Source: Streptomyces hundungensis (GTDB lineage: Bacteria > Actinomycetota > Actinomycetes > Streptomycetales > Streptomycetaceae). From it: DNA of 64,000 bases. Made by a program: the position numbers and the translations under genes. The stretch spans positions 248,001 to 312,000 of the forward strand of contig NZ_CP032698.1 of the NCBI RefSeq assembly GCF_003627815.1. Reading direction: 5' to 3'. The notes under the pieces are model-generated. The model was not told where the DNA came from. It did no database searches and saw nothing but the letters and a program-made list of their open reading frames with translations. Positions 17,166 through 26,841 of this stretch are shown here, piece after piece. Within the stretch, counting starts at the first letter, position 1. Each line of letters begins with the position of its first letter.

Positions 17166-17633
17166 TCACCGGCCCGCGTCGCCGTGCGGTTGTACGGCAG
17201 AGAGGCCCATGAGGTCGGTGCGTCGAGCCCGCCACCACGGCACGAGCTGGACGACGCCGAACGCCACCTCGGCAACGAAGAACAGCCACAGCCAGCGCGG
17301 GGCACCATGTGCCAGCGCATACCCCTGCCACGCGGAGAAAAGCGTGCGCGCGGTGCCGTCGAACAGACCGTGCACTGGCAGCGGGTTGATGATCCGGAGC
17401 AGCGCCCAGACGACCACCACTGAACCCATCAGATTCGCGTAGAGGATCTCTATCGGGTCGAGGACGGGCAGGGCGCCCAGCCCGAGCGCGTCACCGAACT
17501 TCGACAGCGCGTCGTGCACCAAGGCATAGGTCCACGGCGTGGCGAAACCGGCTGTGACCACGAGGTCGTACCAAGCACTCGTGCGTACGGCACGGAGATA
17601 TGCGGGGTGGGAAGGGGCGAAAAGACGGAACAT
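17166..17633 (-). CDS. Small integral membrane protein controlled by a MerR regulator
   Basis: A 155-residue protein starting MFRLFAPSHP, seven bases after AGGAG. Hydrophobic segments suggest three to four membrane spans: around DLVVTAGFATPWTYALVH, NLMGSVVVVWALLRII and WLWLFFVAEVAFGVVQLV. I do not recognise the family. The divergent MerR-type gene and a MerR-style promoter with a 19-base spacer directly in front make it the likely target. Upstream in-frame codons to 17702 would overlap the promoter, so the shorter start is preferred. Confidence 0.75.
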   Translation of the reverse strand: MFRLFAPSHPAYLRAVRTSAWYDLVVTAGFATPWTYALVHDALSKFGDALGLGALPVLDPIEILYANLMGSVVVVWALLRIINPLPVHGLFDGTARTLFSAWQGYALAHGAPRWLWLFFVAEVAFGVVQLVPWWRARRTDLMGLSAVQPHGDAGR

Positions 17634-17671
17634 GGCAACGCTCCTGCTGGTCTCCTGCACGGACGCCACGA

Positions 17672-17702
17672 CGGTAAACAGTGGAGTACTGTCCAAGGTC
17701 AA
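17672..17702 (-). promoter_or_regulatory. MerR-type promoter with 19-base spacer and dyad
   Basis: Read on the minus strand, TTGACC (17697-17702) and TTACCG (17672-17677) are separated by 19 bases. The spacer contains the dyad ACAGT-ACTCC-ACTGT (17678-17692). Overlong spacers with a central dyad are the signature of promoters untwisted by MerR activators. Confidence 0.75.
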
Positions 17703-17723
17703 GTCCGCAGTACAGGGAGAGCC

Positions 17724-18080
17724 GTGCGTATCGGGGAGCTAGCCGCGCAAGCGGGACTGACCAGGGACACCATCCGTTTCTACGAGAAGATCGGTCTCGT
17801 CACGGGGCGCCGTCTGGCCAACGGCTACCGCGACTTCCCGCCGGAGGCAGTGCCCTGGCTCCAGTACGTCCGCACCGCACAGACGCTCGGCTTCTCGCTG
17901 GCCGAGATCGCACAGACCGGCCAGGAACTGCGGAACGCGCCCGACACCGCCGAGGCGCTGTCCGCGCTGTTCGAAGAGAAGATCAAGGTTATCGATGCAC
18001 GTATGGCGCAGCTTGTCGCCCTGCGGGCCGAGCTCGACGCCCGTGTTGGCACCGGATGCCCGCTGCGGGCGGCCGGCTGA
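17724..18080 (+). CDS. MerR-family transcriptional regulator
   Basis: A 118-residue regulator. The N-terminus RIGELAAQAGLTRDTIRFYE is a textbook MerR winged-helix DNA-binding domain, followed by KIGLVTGRRLANGYRDF and a coiled-coil dimerisation helix (about 75-105). The C-terminus has a single late cysteine (TGCPLRAAG) and not the two or three of metal sensors, so the effector is more likely organic or redox. The start is GTG 17724 after AGGGAGAGCC. It is divergent from the membrane protein gene and probably binds the 19-base-spaced promoter between them. Confidence 0.9.
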   Translation: MRIGELAAQAGLTRDTIRFYEKIGLVTGRRLANGYRDFPPEAVPWLQYVRTAQTLGFSLAEIAQTGQELRNAPDTAEALSALFEEKIKVIDARMAQLVALRAELDARVGTGCPLRAAG

Positions 18081-18508
18081 ACCAGCTACGCGTCGCCAAG
18101 CAGCCTCGATCTCTCTCAAAGCCTTCTTCAACCTGCCTGCGCCGTGGGCGAGTTGGCCAGCTGCGCAACGGGACGAAGCTCCTCATGGCCCGGGTCACAA
18201 ATAAGATCACCAATGCCGGCCGGGAGCTTCGCTTGGCTGTCCAGCCGCGCGCCCTGCATTACTGAGCGCTGAGCGACGTCTGCTTGCCCAGGGCCACCGG
18301 GCTTACTACGGGGAAGAAGCCTTTCCCCCTCGCACAGGGCCCTCAGGGGCCGGGACCGTCCTGCCAAGCCACGTGCATCTGGCCGGCACCGCCCACCAAA
18401 AAAAGACAGGCTGGGCACAGGAGCGCCAACTCCCCGGGGGCCTGGTTGCCGGGATGGCGACGACCGTCAGGCACGCTGGTGTTCCAACACCATCGATTCA
18501 GGAGGGTC

Positions 18509-19453
18509 ATGGCCTTCAGCCGGTCTCAGCCCCAGGTCGAAGTTCCGGCCGCCCTGGCCACCTCGCAGAAGAGTGATGCGTGGCAGGCATGGACCGCTGC
18601 CCTGCCGAGTCTGGCCGAGGAGTTCTTGGACCGCTGGAGTCTGCGGCTGGATGGGCCGGCAGCGCACGGGTCCGTCGCACTCGTACTGCCGGTGCTCCAG
18701 GCAGACAGGTCGCCCGCTGTACTCAAGCTCCAGACCGTTGACGAGGAAACGCAAGGCGAGCCGCTCGCCCTGCGCGCCTGGGGCGCCCGCCACGCGGTCG
18801 GACTACTGAACACCGCCCCCGACTCCGGGGCCATGCTTCTGGAACGCCTCGATGCCGCCCGGTCGCTCGCGACGGTGCCCGACGGCACTGCGGCACTGCG
18901 GCACCTTTCCGAGCTGCTGAAGCGACTGGCCGCCGTTCGAGCCCCCACGGGCCTGCGGCTCTTGGCCGACATCGCCCGGGACATCCTCGACCGCGTCCCC
19001 ACATACTCCCGCTCTCTGACAGACCCCTCAGAGCGACGACTCCTGGCTACCTGCGCGGATGCGATGAGGGAACTACTTGACGAGCCGGGCGACCGGCTTC
19101 TGCACTGGGATCTGCACTACGACAACGTTCTCGCACCTCTGCCGTCCTTGCAGTTCCCGGGACGGGCCCCCTGGCTCGCCATCGACCCCAAACCGCTTGC
19201 GGGCGACCCCGGTTTCGAGCTGCTGCCCGCTCTGCGAAACCGGTGGGACGACATGACTGGCACCGCAGACGTGCCCCGGGCGATACGCCATCGCTTCCAC
19301 CTCATGACAGAAGTGGTCGGTCTGGACCGGGACCGAGCCACCGGATGGACACTCGGCCGCGTCCTGCAGAACTGCCTCTGGGACATCGAGGACGGCGCGG
19401 TCACACTGGAGCCCGAGCAGAAAGCCATCGCCCACGCACTACTGGGCTCCTGA
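18509..19453 (+). CDS. Aminoglycoside 6-phosphotransferase / hydroxyurea kinase family protein
   Basis: A 314-residue kinase of the APH(6)/hydroxyurea-resistance family (PF04655 type). The catalytic loop is LLHWDLHYDNVLA (His199, Asp201, Asn206), followed by PWLAIDPKPLAGDPGFELLP, the metal-binding segment characteristic of streptomycin 6-kinases. ATG 18509 follows AGGAGGG. Length fits the family. Such genes confer streptomycin resistance in producers, but many Streptomyces carry relatives without known phenotype. No aminoglycoside biosynthesis gene is nearby, so resistance is possible but unproven. Confidence 0.88.
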   Translation: MAFSRSQPQVEVPAALATSQKSDAWQAWTAALPSLAEEFLDRWSLRLDGPAAHGSVALVLPVLQADRSPAVLKLQTVDEETQGEPLALRAWGARHAVGLLNTAPDSGAMLLERLDAARSLATVPDGTAALRHLSELLKRLAAVRAPTGLRLLADIARDILDRVPTYSRSLTDPSERRLLATCADAMRELLDEPGDRLLHWDLHYDNVLAPLPSLQFPGRAPWLAIDPKPLAGDPGFELLPALRNRWDDMTGTADVPRAIRHRFHLMTEVVGLDRDRATGWTLGRVLQNCLWDIEDGAVTLEPEQKAIAHALLGS

Positions 19454-19759
19454 CCCCTCCAGTCACGGGGCCGGCCAGTTCGGCCAGTGCAGGAACGCGA
19501 TCAGCGCCTGCCTCCTCCCGAACCCGGACAACCATGTGGGCAGTCCGGAGACAAGCGACGCGTCGAAGACCACAACGCCCTCATTTCTCACGAACACCTG
19601 AGGCCGGCAGCATCTGAACCGCCGCCCGAACCGGCGCACAAACGCTGCCACTTGAAGGGTTCTGGCTCAGGTTCTGAGGATCGTGAACTATGCGTCACAA
19701 CTGACCGTGGTTCTGGGCTCGCTAAGCAGGAAGTTTGTGATCCCAGGGGCGGGATCGGC
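19454..19759. other. Intergenic region, no clear gene
   Basis: A 62-codon minus-strand frame at 19463-19651 has a bias that could be coding but no recognisable product or ribosome site. Nothing else is seen. Confidence 0.4.
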
Positions 19760-20353
19760 TCAGCGACTCAGGTGGGTCAGAAGCGTGTCGGCCGACGGGT
19801 AGGGGCGTTCGGCGGGAAGGAGCTGCCGGGCGGCATCCAGCGCCCCGTCCCTCACATGAGCATGGGTCGCATGCGCGAGTGCGGTGACGTCGTTGATCGA
19901 GACGATCCACTCCTCCGCGTAGCGCTCCGCGGCCTCGCCGGCGAGGCCGAGTTGAAGAGAGCGGTGCGGAAGCGGCTGTAGGTGTAGATCGCGTTCGGGA
20001 TCCCACTGCACTCGGGCCGGGGCTCGCTTCAACTGGCGCTTCCAAGCCGCACAGTCGGGGTGCAGCCCGCGTTCGTAGTGGGACAGGCAGGCGTTTTTCA
20101 GGGCCCATTCGAAGCCCTCTCGGGTGATCTCGATCGCGAGGACGATCTCTTGGCCTTCCTTGGTTGCCCATCCACAGCGGTACATCATCCAGAGGAACGA
20201 CGGTTTGATCCACGTCATGCGGTCCCTCTTCCAGGCCGCCGGAAAGCGACCGACTTCTGCGGCTGGTCGGCCGATTTCCGCAGCGTAGGCCTGATAGACG
20301 GTCACCGTGGAAGCCGTGTAGAGGGCGCGGATCTGATGCTTGGGTTCTGACAC
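19760..20353 (-). CDS. DUF4291 domain protein
   Basis: A 197-residue protein covering a complete DUF4291 domain: HQIRALYTASTVTVYQAYAA near the start, MTWIKPSFLWMMYRCGWA in the middle and VQWDPERDLHLQPLPHRSLQ. The family is widespread in bacteria and fungi and has no established activity; conserved Arg, Trp and His residues suggest an enzyme. The start is taken at GTG 20351-20353 because conservation begins there; the upstream in-frame codons are unlike the family. The ribosome site is weak. Confidence 0.87.
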   Translation of the reverse strand: MSEPKHQIRALYTASTVTVYQAYAAEIGRPAAEVGRFPAAWKRDRMTWIKPSFLWMMYRCGWATKEGQEIVLAIEITREGFEWALKNACLSHYERGLHPDCAAWKRQLKRAPARVQWDPERDLHLQPLPHRSLQLGLAGEAAERYAEEWIVSINDVTALAHATHAHVRDGALDAARQLLPAERPYPSADTLLTHLSR

Positions 20354-20539
20354 GGTGACCAGGGTCGAGGTTGGCTGTGCATCGCGCCAGCGAATTATCA
20401 GGCCGGATGTGGCCGGCTGGGCCTGCCCGCTACTGCGCTGCTCGTACCGCGGGTCGTCCAGTAGTGACAGGGGCTCCGTGCTGCGCGGGCAAGAGTTCCG
20501 CGATGAATGCCTGGGCTCGTTTCTGGATCTCCTGGGGAT

Positions 20540-20850
20540 GGGTCGGACGGCCAAGTGCGTCATCAACCTGTCCTCCGACAGGCCCCCGTCTTCGCCGAGA
20601 TGTTTCGCGTCCTGGCGCCGGGCGGACGGATCGGCATCTCGGACGTTGCCGCCGGCGACACCCTCATCCCGCCGCAGCGGGACGAACGCTGGAACTACGT
20701 GGGCTGCATCGTCGGCGCCCCCTCCTTCGCCGAATACCGCGAAGCCTTGCTTCGGCCGGCCTCACCGACATCGAACTCACCGCGACCCATGCCGTCGCCG
20801 ACGAAATGCACTTGGCCATCGTCCGAACGGCCAAGCCCACCACCGCGCCC
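20540..20850 (+). pseudogene. arsM: Relic of arsenite methyltransferase ArsM, C-terminal half
   Basis: Across three frames the plus strand reads AKCVINLSSDRP, then VFAEMFRVLAPGGRIGISDV and NYVGCIVGAPSFAEY, then AGLTDIELTATHAVADEMHL ending in RTAKP. This follows the order of ArsM (CVINLSPDKP, VLAEMFRVLKPGGR, YVGCIAGA with the substrate-binding cysteine, and the C-terminal MHSAIVKATKP). The SAM-binding N-terminal half is absent and two frameshifts are needed, so it is inactive. No other ars gene is in the window. Confidence 0.75.
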
Positions 20851-21269
20851 ATCGGCAGTCCCCGCCTGTGCGGCACTGCCGCTGGCGCAGGACAGCACCG
20901 GCAGCTGAAGCTGAAGCAGCGTCCGGCTGCGGCGCATCTGGGTACGGCACGCGCGGCGCCGTGACCGGATCACCGTGGCTCGCCGGTCGGGCTCGGTCCG
21001 CAGTGAGGGTCCGGCAAACCCACAAGGAGGATGCCTGCCACACCCAACCAGCCCGCCTGGCCAAGGGCTTGGCGCCGTCCGCCCGGGCAAGGGGCGCAGG
21101 GGGTGCCCCGCCGACCGGGGCCGGGCTGGGGGATGGTGCGAGGTTTCATGTGGCGGGGGCGCCCGAACCGTGAGGCGTCGTCGAAGAGTTTCCCCGATGC
21201 ACCCCGTCTGTTGGCCGCGCCCGGCTATCTTCACCTCCCCCGGTTCCGCAGCCAGGAGAGGCAACGTCC
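20851..21269. other. Intergenic region upstream of the eCIS-type cargo gene
   Basis: No gene is recognised. An AAGGAGG followed by ATG at 21031 opens an 80-codon frame of unlikely composition. A TATCTT near 21225 could be the -10 box of the cargo gene. Confidence 0.4.
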
Positions 21270-22853
21270 ATGAGTACCCCAGTTCACCGCACCCCGGCTC
21301 CACAGGCTGCGGCTGCCCTTACGTCGGCCCGGCAGCGCGGGGAAGGGAGTCTGTCCGGAAACTCGCTGGAGCACGCCTTCCTGCGGATGCAGTCCAGTGC
21401 CGGCAATCGGGCCGCGACTGCCGCGGTGCAGCGCGCCCGGGGCATGGACAAAGGGAAGGAGAAGGGGAAGGGGGAGGTGCCGAAGGCCGGAGGCGTGTCC
21501 GCCGGCGCGAAGAAGAGCTATCGCGACGAGATCGCCGGGCTTCTGGACAGGTTCAAAAAGAGTCTCGATCCCATCGACACCTTCATCAAGGGTGTCCAGA
21601 CCCCTACCAACGCGGGCTTCACCCAGCAGGCCGCCGCCGCGGCCAACGAGGGTCTCAAGCACTCCGTCGCCGCCTCGGGGACCTCCGCCGCGTCGGAGAA
21701 CCTCCTCACGGAGGCCACCGGCACCCTGGTCAATGGCATGGACGCGTACAAGAACATGAAGGACGCCAAGAAGCACAGGACCGGGGCCGGCCACCACACG
21801 GCGCAGAAGAAAGCCAAGACCAAGGGGGCCGACACGGTCATCGGAGCCGCCGGTTCGGCAAGCTACAGCGCCGGCATCGCCAAGGAGGTGACCAAGCTCC
21901 ACAAGGCGGCGGATGCCGCGGTGGCGTCCGAGGCGAGCGGTATCGCCAGCGCCTCCGTCGGCGCGATCAAGGGAATACGGGCCGCCTTCCGCGTCGGCGG
22001 AGCGGCCAGCAAGTACAGGAAGGTGAAGGAGCTCGGAGATCCTCATCTTGTCCACGCGCAGTCACTGGCCCGGTTGAACCAGTCACGGGAGCAGGCCGAG
22101 TGGGCCGCGGCCGAGGCCTACGTCGCGCTGGATGCCTACTGGGACCACGAGGGCGAAGAACGGCTGGAGCTCGTATCCGAAGCCATCGACGCCGCCTGGG
22201 AGGCAACGGGCGAAGCCCGCGCCGCCGCCGAGAGCCTCCAGCGCGCAGAAAAAGACGTGGAAAAGCTGAACTCGGTGCAGGAGTACGCGAAGAAGAAGCA
22301 GCTCACCAAGATCGGCAAGGAGACCATCGGCGGCGCCCTGGGCGAATCCACCAAGGCCGCCGCTGGCGTCGTCACCGCGGTCGCGGCGGGCACAGCCGGG
22401 CTGGCGAGCAACCCGGTCGGATGGGGCCTCGCCGGGGCCGGGGCCGGCCTCGTCCTCGGCGTCACCCTCTACAAGGCGCTCCGCGCCGCCACCAAACGCT
22501 ACGAAGAGGCTCGCCACCCCGAACACTGGGCGCCGGAGAACGAGACCCCGGCCGAGGCCTCATCCCGCAGCGAATCGCTGAAGCATGCCCTGAAGTTCTG
22601 GCAGAAGGTGTCGAAGGGGGAGCGCCAGGCCATGGCGCGCGAGATCTACGCCCTGGCAGCGGGCCCCGACATCACAGGCGCCGGCAGCACAACCGCCGAG
22701 ATGAGGGACTCCGCACGAGCCCTCCTCAACGCCCTCAAATCAGGCCCCGCCCACCACAAACTCGACCCGGAAACCTGGGCAGACACCCTCAACGACCCGG
22801 CCAAGACAACCGGCTGGATCAAGGAGATAGCGGAACAACTCGCGTCAGGCTGA
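21270..22853 (+). CDS. Probable eCIS (contractile injection system) cargo or pore-forming toxin-like protein
   Basis: A 527-residue protein without signal peptide. Near the N-terminus (about 33-55) it has LEHAFLRMQSSAGNRAATAA followed by VQR, the LQRxAGNxAVxxLVQR-type motif found at the start of proteins associated with Streptomyces extracellular contractile injection systems. The middle is Lys/Ala-rich helical with coiled-coil potential (about 270-350). Residues 370-412 form a Gly/Ala-rich hydrophobic stretch (VVTAVAAGTAGLASNPVGWG) that could insert in a membrane. ATG 21270 follows GGAGAGG. No sheath, tube or baseplate gene is present, so it would be an orphan cargo. The motif is visible; the toxin role is inferred. 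Confidence 0.6.
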   Translation: MSTPVHRTPAPQAAAALTSARQRGEGSLSGNSLEHAFLRMQSSAGNRAATAAVQRARGMDKGKEKGKGEVPKAGGVSAGAKKSYRDEIAGLLDRFKKSLDPIDTFIKGVQTPTNAGFTQQAAAAANEGLKHSVAASGTSAASENLLTEATGTLVNGMDAYKNMKDAKKHRTGAGHHTAQKKAKTKGADTVIGAAGSASYSAGIAKEVTKLHKAADAAVASEASGIASASVGAIKGIRAAFRVGGAASKYRKVKELGDPHLVHAQSLARLNQSREQAEWAAAEAYVALDAYWDHEGEERLELVSEAIDAAWEATGEARAAAESLQRAEKDVEKLNSVQEYAKKKQLTKIGKETIGGALGESTKAAAGVVTAVAAGTAGLASNPVGWGLAGAGAGLVLGVTLYKALRAATKRYEEARHPEHWAPENETPAEASSRSESLKHALKFWQKVSKGERQAMAREIYALAAGPDITGAGSTTAEMRDSARALLNALKSGPAHHKLDPETWADTLNDPAKTTGWIKEIAEQLASG

Positions 22854-22872
22854 CCACAACCATGGGACCGTG

Positions 22873-22925
22873 TCACGGCCCGCCCGATCGTCACGAGCGA
22901 GCCGCCGACCGTCACAGGGCCGTGA
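22873..22925. terminator. Possible hairpin between convergent genes
   Basis: Nine-base arms TCACGGCCC (22873-22881) and GGGCCGTGA (22917-22925) flank a long 35-base loop, shortly after the cargo gene stop and facing the LuxR pseudogene. Confidence 0.3.
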
Positions 22926-23027
22926 ACCGTCGCGCGTGCCGGCCCTTCAATCCAGTGAAATCCATTGAAATCCAGTGCGACATGCCAGTACGCGACGCCA
23001 GTGCCAGGTGTGAGAGCCGGCGGCCCC

Positions 23028-25372
23028 TCAAGCCAGTACGAGATGCGCAATCTGGCGCCGCGAGGTGATGTTGAGCTTCGGGTAGATCTTGTACAGGTGA
23101 TAGCCCACCGTGCGGGGACTGAGGAACAGGCGTGAGCCGATGTCCTTGTTGGTCAGGCCCTGTGCCGCATAGCGGGCGATCTGGAGTTCTCGCGGAGTCA
23201 GTCCTCGGCCGTTCGCGGGCGGCTCGGTGTCGGGTACGCCGGCCGCGCGCAACTCCATGTTCGCCTGTTCCGTCCACGGCTCCGCCCCCACAGTCAGAAA
23301 GTGCTCCACCGCTTGGTGGAGGTGGCGGCGGGCGGCGGTGACGTGGCGGTGGCGGCGCAGCCACTGTCCGTACAGCAGGTGTGCGCGGCCGGTTTCGAAG
23401 CCGGAGGTGCAGGGGGCGGCCAGGGCGTCGGCGAAGTGGCGGTCGGCGTCGTGCGCCGTGGCGAGCAGAGCCCGACATCGGTGCCATGCGGCGCGCAGCG
23501 AGGGGGCGTTGAGCGGGTCGGCCTGTTCCTCGAACTGCCCGAGTGGCGCCGCCGCCCGCTCGGTCTGTCCCACGCGGACCAGCGCTTCGACCAGGTCGGG
23601 CAGCACCAGCCCGCTCAGCATGAAGTGTTCGGCGGTGCCGCCCCGGGTGATGACCTCACTGAGCGGGCCGACGGCCTGCCGCGGTCGGCGGCCACCGAGG
23701 GCGTCCACACCCTGGGCCCAGCGTGCCAGGGCCGCCGCGGAGGCGGCCCGGCGCGGGACCGACTCCGCCAGGGCCGCTTCCGCCAGCTCCCGGCAGCGGG
23801 CGGAGTCACCCTGAGCCGCGGCCACGTACGCCAGCAGCGCCTGGAGGTGGCACCGGGCGGTGAGCTGGCCGGTATCGGTGGCCAGGGTGAGGCCTTGCTG
23901 GCCGAGTGCGACCGCGTCGGCCCACCGCCCGGTGACCAACTGCGCGGCCACGAACGAGGTCAGCCCCACCGCATGGCTCCCACGGCGCCCGCCGCGCGCA
24001 GGGACTCGAAGGTACGCCGCTGCCCTTCGAGGCCGGCCTCGCCGTCTCCCAGGAGGTACGGCACGAACAGGGGAGGCCACACGAGTGGTCCGAGGCAGGA
24101 GCTCGTCGGCCTCTCGTCGCCAGAGGGGCAGCTCTTCGCTCCCGGCTGCTCGGGCCCGTTCGTGGGCACGGGAGCACCTGCCATCCGGCGTAACTGGTAG
24201 ACGAGTTGGGACCTTTCGGGGGTTTCCTTCAATGCGAGGTCGGCGAGCAGGTCGGCTATCTCCGTGAGCTTCGCCGGTTCGTTGGCGCCCCAGGCGGCTC
24301 GTGCCGCCAACAGCAGCGATTCCGCGGCCAGTTGGGGCGCCTTGGACCGCGCGAGCCGGGCGCTGTCCATGAGGGTGTCGCAGGCGGGGTTGAGCGCGCT
24401 GCCCGCGTGCAGCATGGCTCCGCGCACCCGGGCCACCCGGGCCCGTAACTCCGGTGCGTGGACCAGGGATTCGGCATCCTTGAGCAGCGCCCGGGCCTGG
24501 GTCGGTTCGGCCGCGGCCCACGCGCATTCCGCGGCCTCCACCAGCCACCTGGCCGTGCCGGCCGGAGTGGAGGAGAGGGTCGCGGCCCTGCGCAGCGCGC
24601 GGACCGCGGTCGTCACGCTGCCGGTGTGCCGGGTGCGGTCGGCGAGGTTCGCCAGGAGGCGGGCGAGGGAGTCGTCGGGACGGGTGGCGTAGGCGGCCAG
24701 GTGCCAGACGCGGCGGTCGTCGCCCGGGTCCAGGGCGTCGGCGAGGGCCCGATGGGCGGCACGGCGACGGCTCGGCGCGGCGTTCTGGTAGGTGGCGGAA
24801 CGTGTCAACGGGTGGCGAAAGCGCACCTGTTGGCCGTGCAGGGTGATGAGTCCTGCCCGGGCGGCGCCGGTCAGTTGGTCCATGGCCCCGTCCTCGTCGC
24901 CGGCGGCGCTGAGGAGGGTGGGGAGGTCTCCGTCGCGTTCCGCCGCCGCGAGAAGCAGGGGGAATCCGTATGCGGCGACCCGGCCGCAGAAGATCTGCCG
25001 TACGCCTTCGCTGAGCGGCAGTTGGTCGGGCAGTGCCTGGATCCCGGTCAGCTGATCGTCGCTGAGCGCGGACGGGAGTTCGGCCAGGGCCATGGGGTTG
25101 CCCTGGGCCTCGGCCAGCAGGCGCTTGCGCACCGAAGGGGTTGCTCCGGGTGCGTACTCATCGAGGAGGCACCTCGCGGTCGCCGTGGGCAACCGCCCCA
25201 GCCGCAGCTCCCGGGCGCCCGCGACGCAGGCGGGCACGTCCTCGCCGTCGGGGACGGAGAGCACCATGGACACCCGCACCGATTCGAGTCGGCGGCTGGC
25301 GAAGGCCAGCGCGGCTGCCGACGCCGTGTCCAGCCACTGCCCGTCGTCCACGAGCCCGCTGGCGCCTCGATG
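23028..25372 (-). pseudogene. LAL/LuxR-family regulator, frameshifted and lacking its ATP-binding N-terminus
   Basis: The C-terminus is an intact LuxR helix-turn-helix (LTPRELQIARYAAQGLTNKD, then FLSPRTVGYHLYKIY). Upstream is the long helical repeat region of LAL regulators, reaching the Walker B segment LVDDGQWLDTASAAALAFAS. Two defects are visible. Near 23965-23985 the frame ends GAVGAMRWG-stop, while the continuation GLTSFVAAQLVTGRW lies in the next frame, as expected from a one-base loss. Beyond about 25372 the Walker A part and the start are missing, replaced by a lantibiotic dehydratase fragment on the other strand. Intact LALs are about 900 residues and often activate biosynthetic clusters. 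Confidence 0.85.
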
Positions 25373-25392
25373 ACCGCCTGTGCCCAACCGCC

Positions 25393-26607
25393 ATGGCCGA
25401 ACCGCGTTCCTGGGCAACGGAGTTCGCGTCCTGGGCCGAGCGGTCCGGCTTGCCGCGCCGCGTGCTCCTCGGTACCGGCGACCAGCGGGTGGAGATCGAT
25501 GCGAGCCGGCCGGCCCACGTGGAGCTGATCCGCCGGGAGGCGGCGCGGGGGCTGCCGCTCACACTGGAGGAAGCACCCTTTCTGCCCGGCCCGCAGGGCC
25601 CCGAACCGGGGGACGGCTGGCTGACCGGCCCGGCCGGCGCGTACACCAGCGAGGTGATCTTCCCTCTGCTCACCCGGCCACCGGTCGCCACGTCCCGCCC
25701 GGGACGGCCACAGCCCGCCGAACCGCCGCACCTCGTGGGCGGCCCCTGGCTCTACGCCAAGCTGTACGTGGCATACGAACGGCACGACGAGGTGATCGCG
25801 GCCCACCTGCCCGATCTGCTCGCGCGGCTGGGCGGCAGCGTCGACCGCTGGTTCTTCCTTCGGTACGGCGACCCGGACCCTCATCTGCGACTACGGTTCC
25901 ACGGCCGTGCCGAGCCGCCGGCACGCGAGGCGCCGCCGCGTCTGCACGCCTGGGCCGCCCGGCTGCGAGCGGCCGGGCTCCTGCGGCGCATGGTCGTGGA
26001 CGAGTACCGGCCGGAGACGGCCCGCTACGGCGGCCCGCAGGCACTCGAACTCGCCGAGCGGGTGTTCCAGGCCGACAGCGAGCTGGTGTCGGCCCAGCTC
26101 TCGGCGCTGCGCGACGGCTCGCTCCACGGCGATCCGGTCGTCCTGGGCGCGGTCAACCAACTGGACGCCCTGCGCGCGATGGCCGGCCCCGAGCCCTGGG
26201 CCCCCTGGCTCCTGGCGCGGTATCCGCGCGTTCCGCACACCGCGTCCTCCCGCAAGCGGCAGCGGATCCTGGACCAACTCCTGGACGAGACAACCGACTT
26301 GCTCGCGCCCGGTGCCCCTGGCCCGGCCCCTGCCCCCGCCCCGACGCTGGTGCGTCTCGTCGGTCCAGGCCGGCTGGCCGCGGCCTCGACGGTCCGCGCC
26401 GAAGTCCTCGTCGAGTACGGGCGCGTACTGCGGGGTCTCGGCCGGGGTCTCAGCGCCGAGGAGGGGCGGGCCACTCCCCTGCCGTCCGTCCTGCACCTGC
26501 ACTACAACCGGGCGGTGTGCATCCCGCCCGCGGCGGAGGACACGGTTCTGGCCCTGGTCCGCAATGCCGTACAGGCCCGCCTCGACAGACGGGCCCAGCA
26601 GCCCTGA
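25393..26607 (+). pseudogene. C-terminal fragment of a LanB-type lantibiotic dehydratase (SpaB_C / thiopeptide-type domain)
   Basis: About 404 codons matching only the last third of class I lanthipeptide dehydratases. First comes the end of the glutamylation domain (SGLPRRVLLGTGDQRVEID), then the elimination domain with WLYAKLYVAYERHDEVIA and DRWFFLRYGDPDPHLRLRFH. Full LanB proteins are about 1000 residues. The frame is open and ends at a normal stop, so a truncated polypeptide could be made from ATG 25393, but there is no ribosome site there and no lanthipeptide precursor or cyclase gene nearby. It abuts the broken LAL regulator, so both were probably cut by one deletion. Confidence 0.8.
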
Positions 26608-26689
26608 CATGGGGGTGGGGCTCCGGAGGAACAGACGGCCCCCGGATCTTCGCGCTGGGCGCTCGGGGGCGGACAGGCGCACCCGGTCA

Positions 26690-26756
26690 CCGCGCCGGGC
26701 CGCTCATGCGGGGCGGTCGCCGGACAGACGACGCCGGTCCCGCGCCGGGCCGCTCA
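26690..26756. repeat. Direct repeat of 17 bases, 50 bases apart
   Basis: CCGCGCCGGGCCGCTCA occurs at 26690-26706 and 26740-26756 in the leader of the sirtuin gene. No function is evident. Confidence 0.5.
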
Positions 26757-26841
26757 CGAGGGCGGCCGAGGACCACCAGCCGACTCCGGTGGAGCCACAG
26801 GTGCCTCGGTCCCCGCCGACCCGTTCCGTACCCTGGAAGGC

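Noticed and set aside
18509..19453. Firm call as streptomycin resistance gene
   Set aside because: The family includes many members without that phenotype, and no antibiotic cluster is nearby.
20975..23068. 697-codon plus-strand open frame
   Set aside because: Alternate frame of the cargo gene with Arg/Gly-rich composition.
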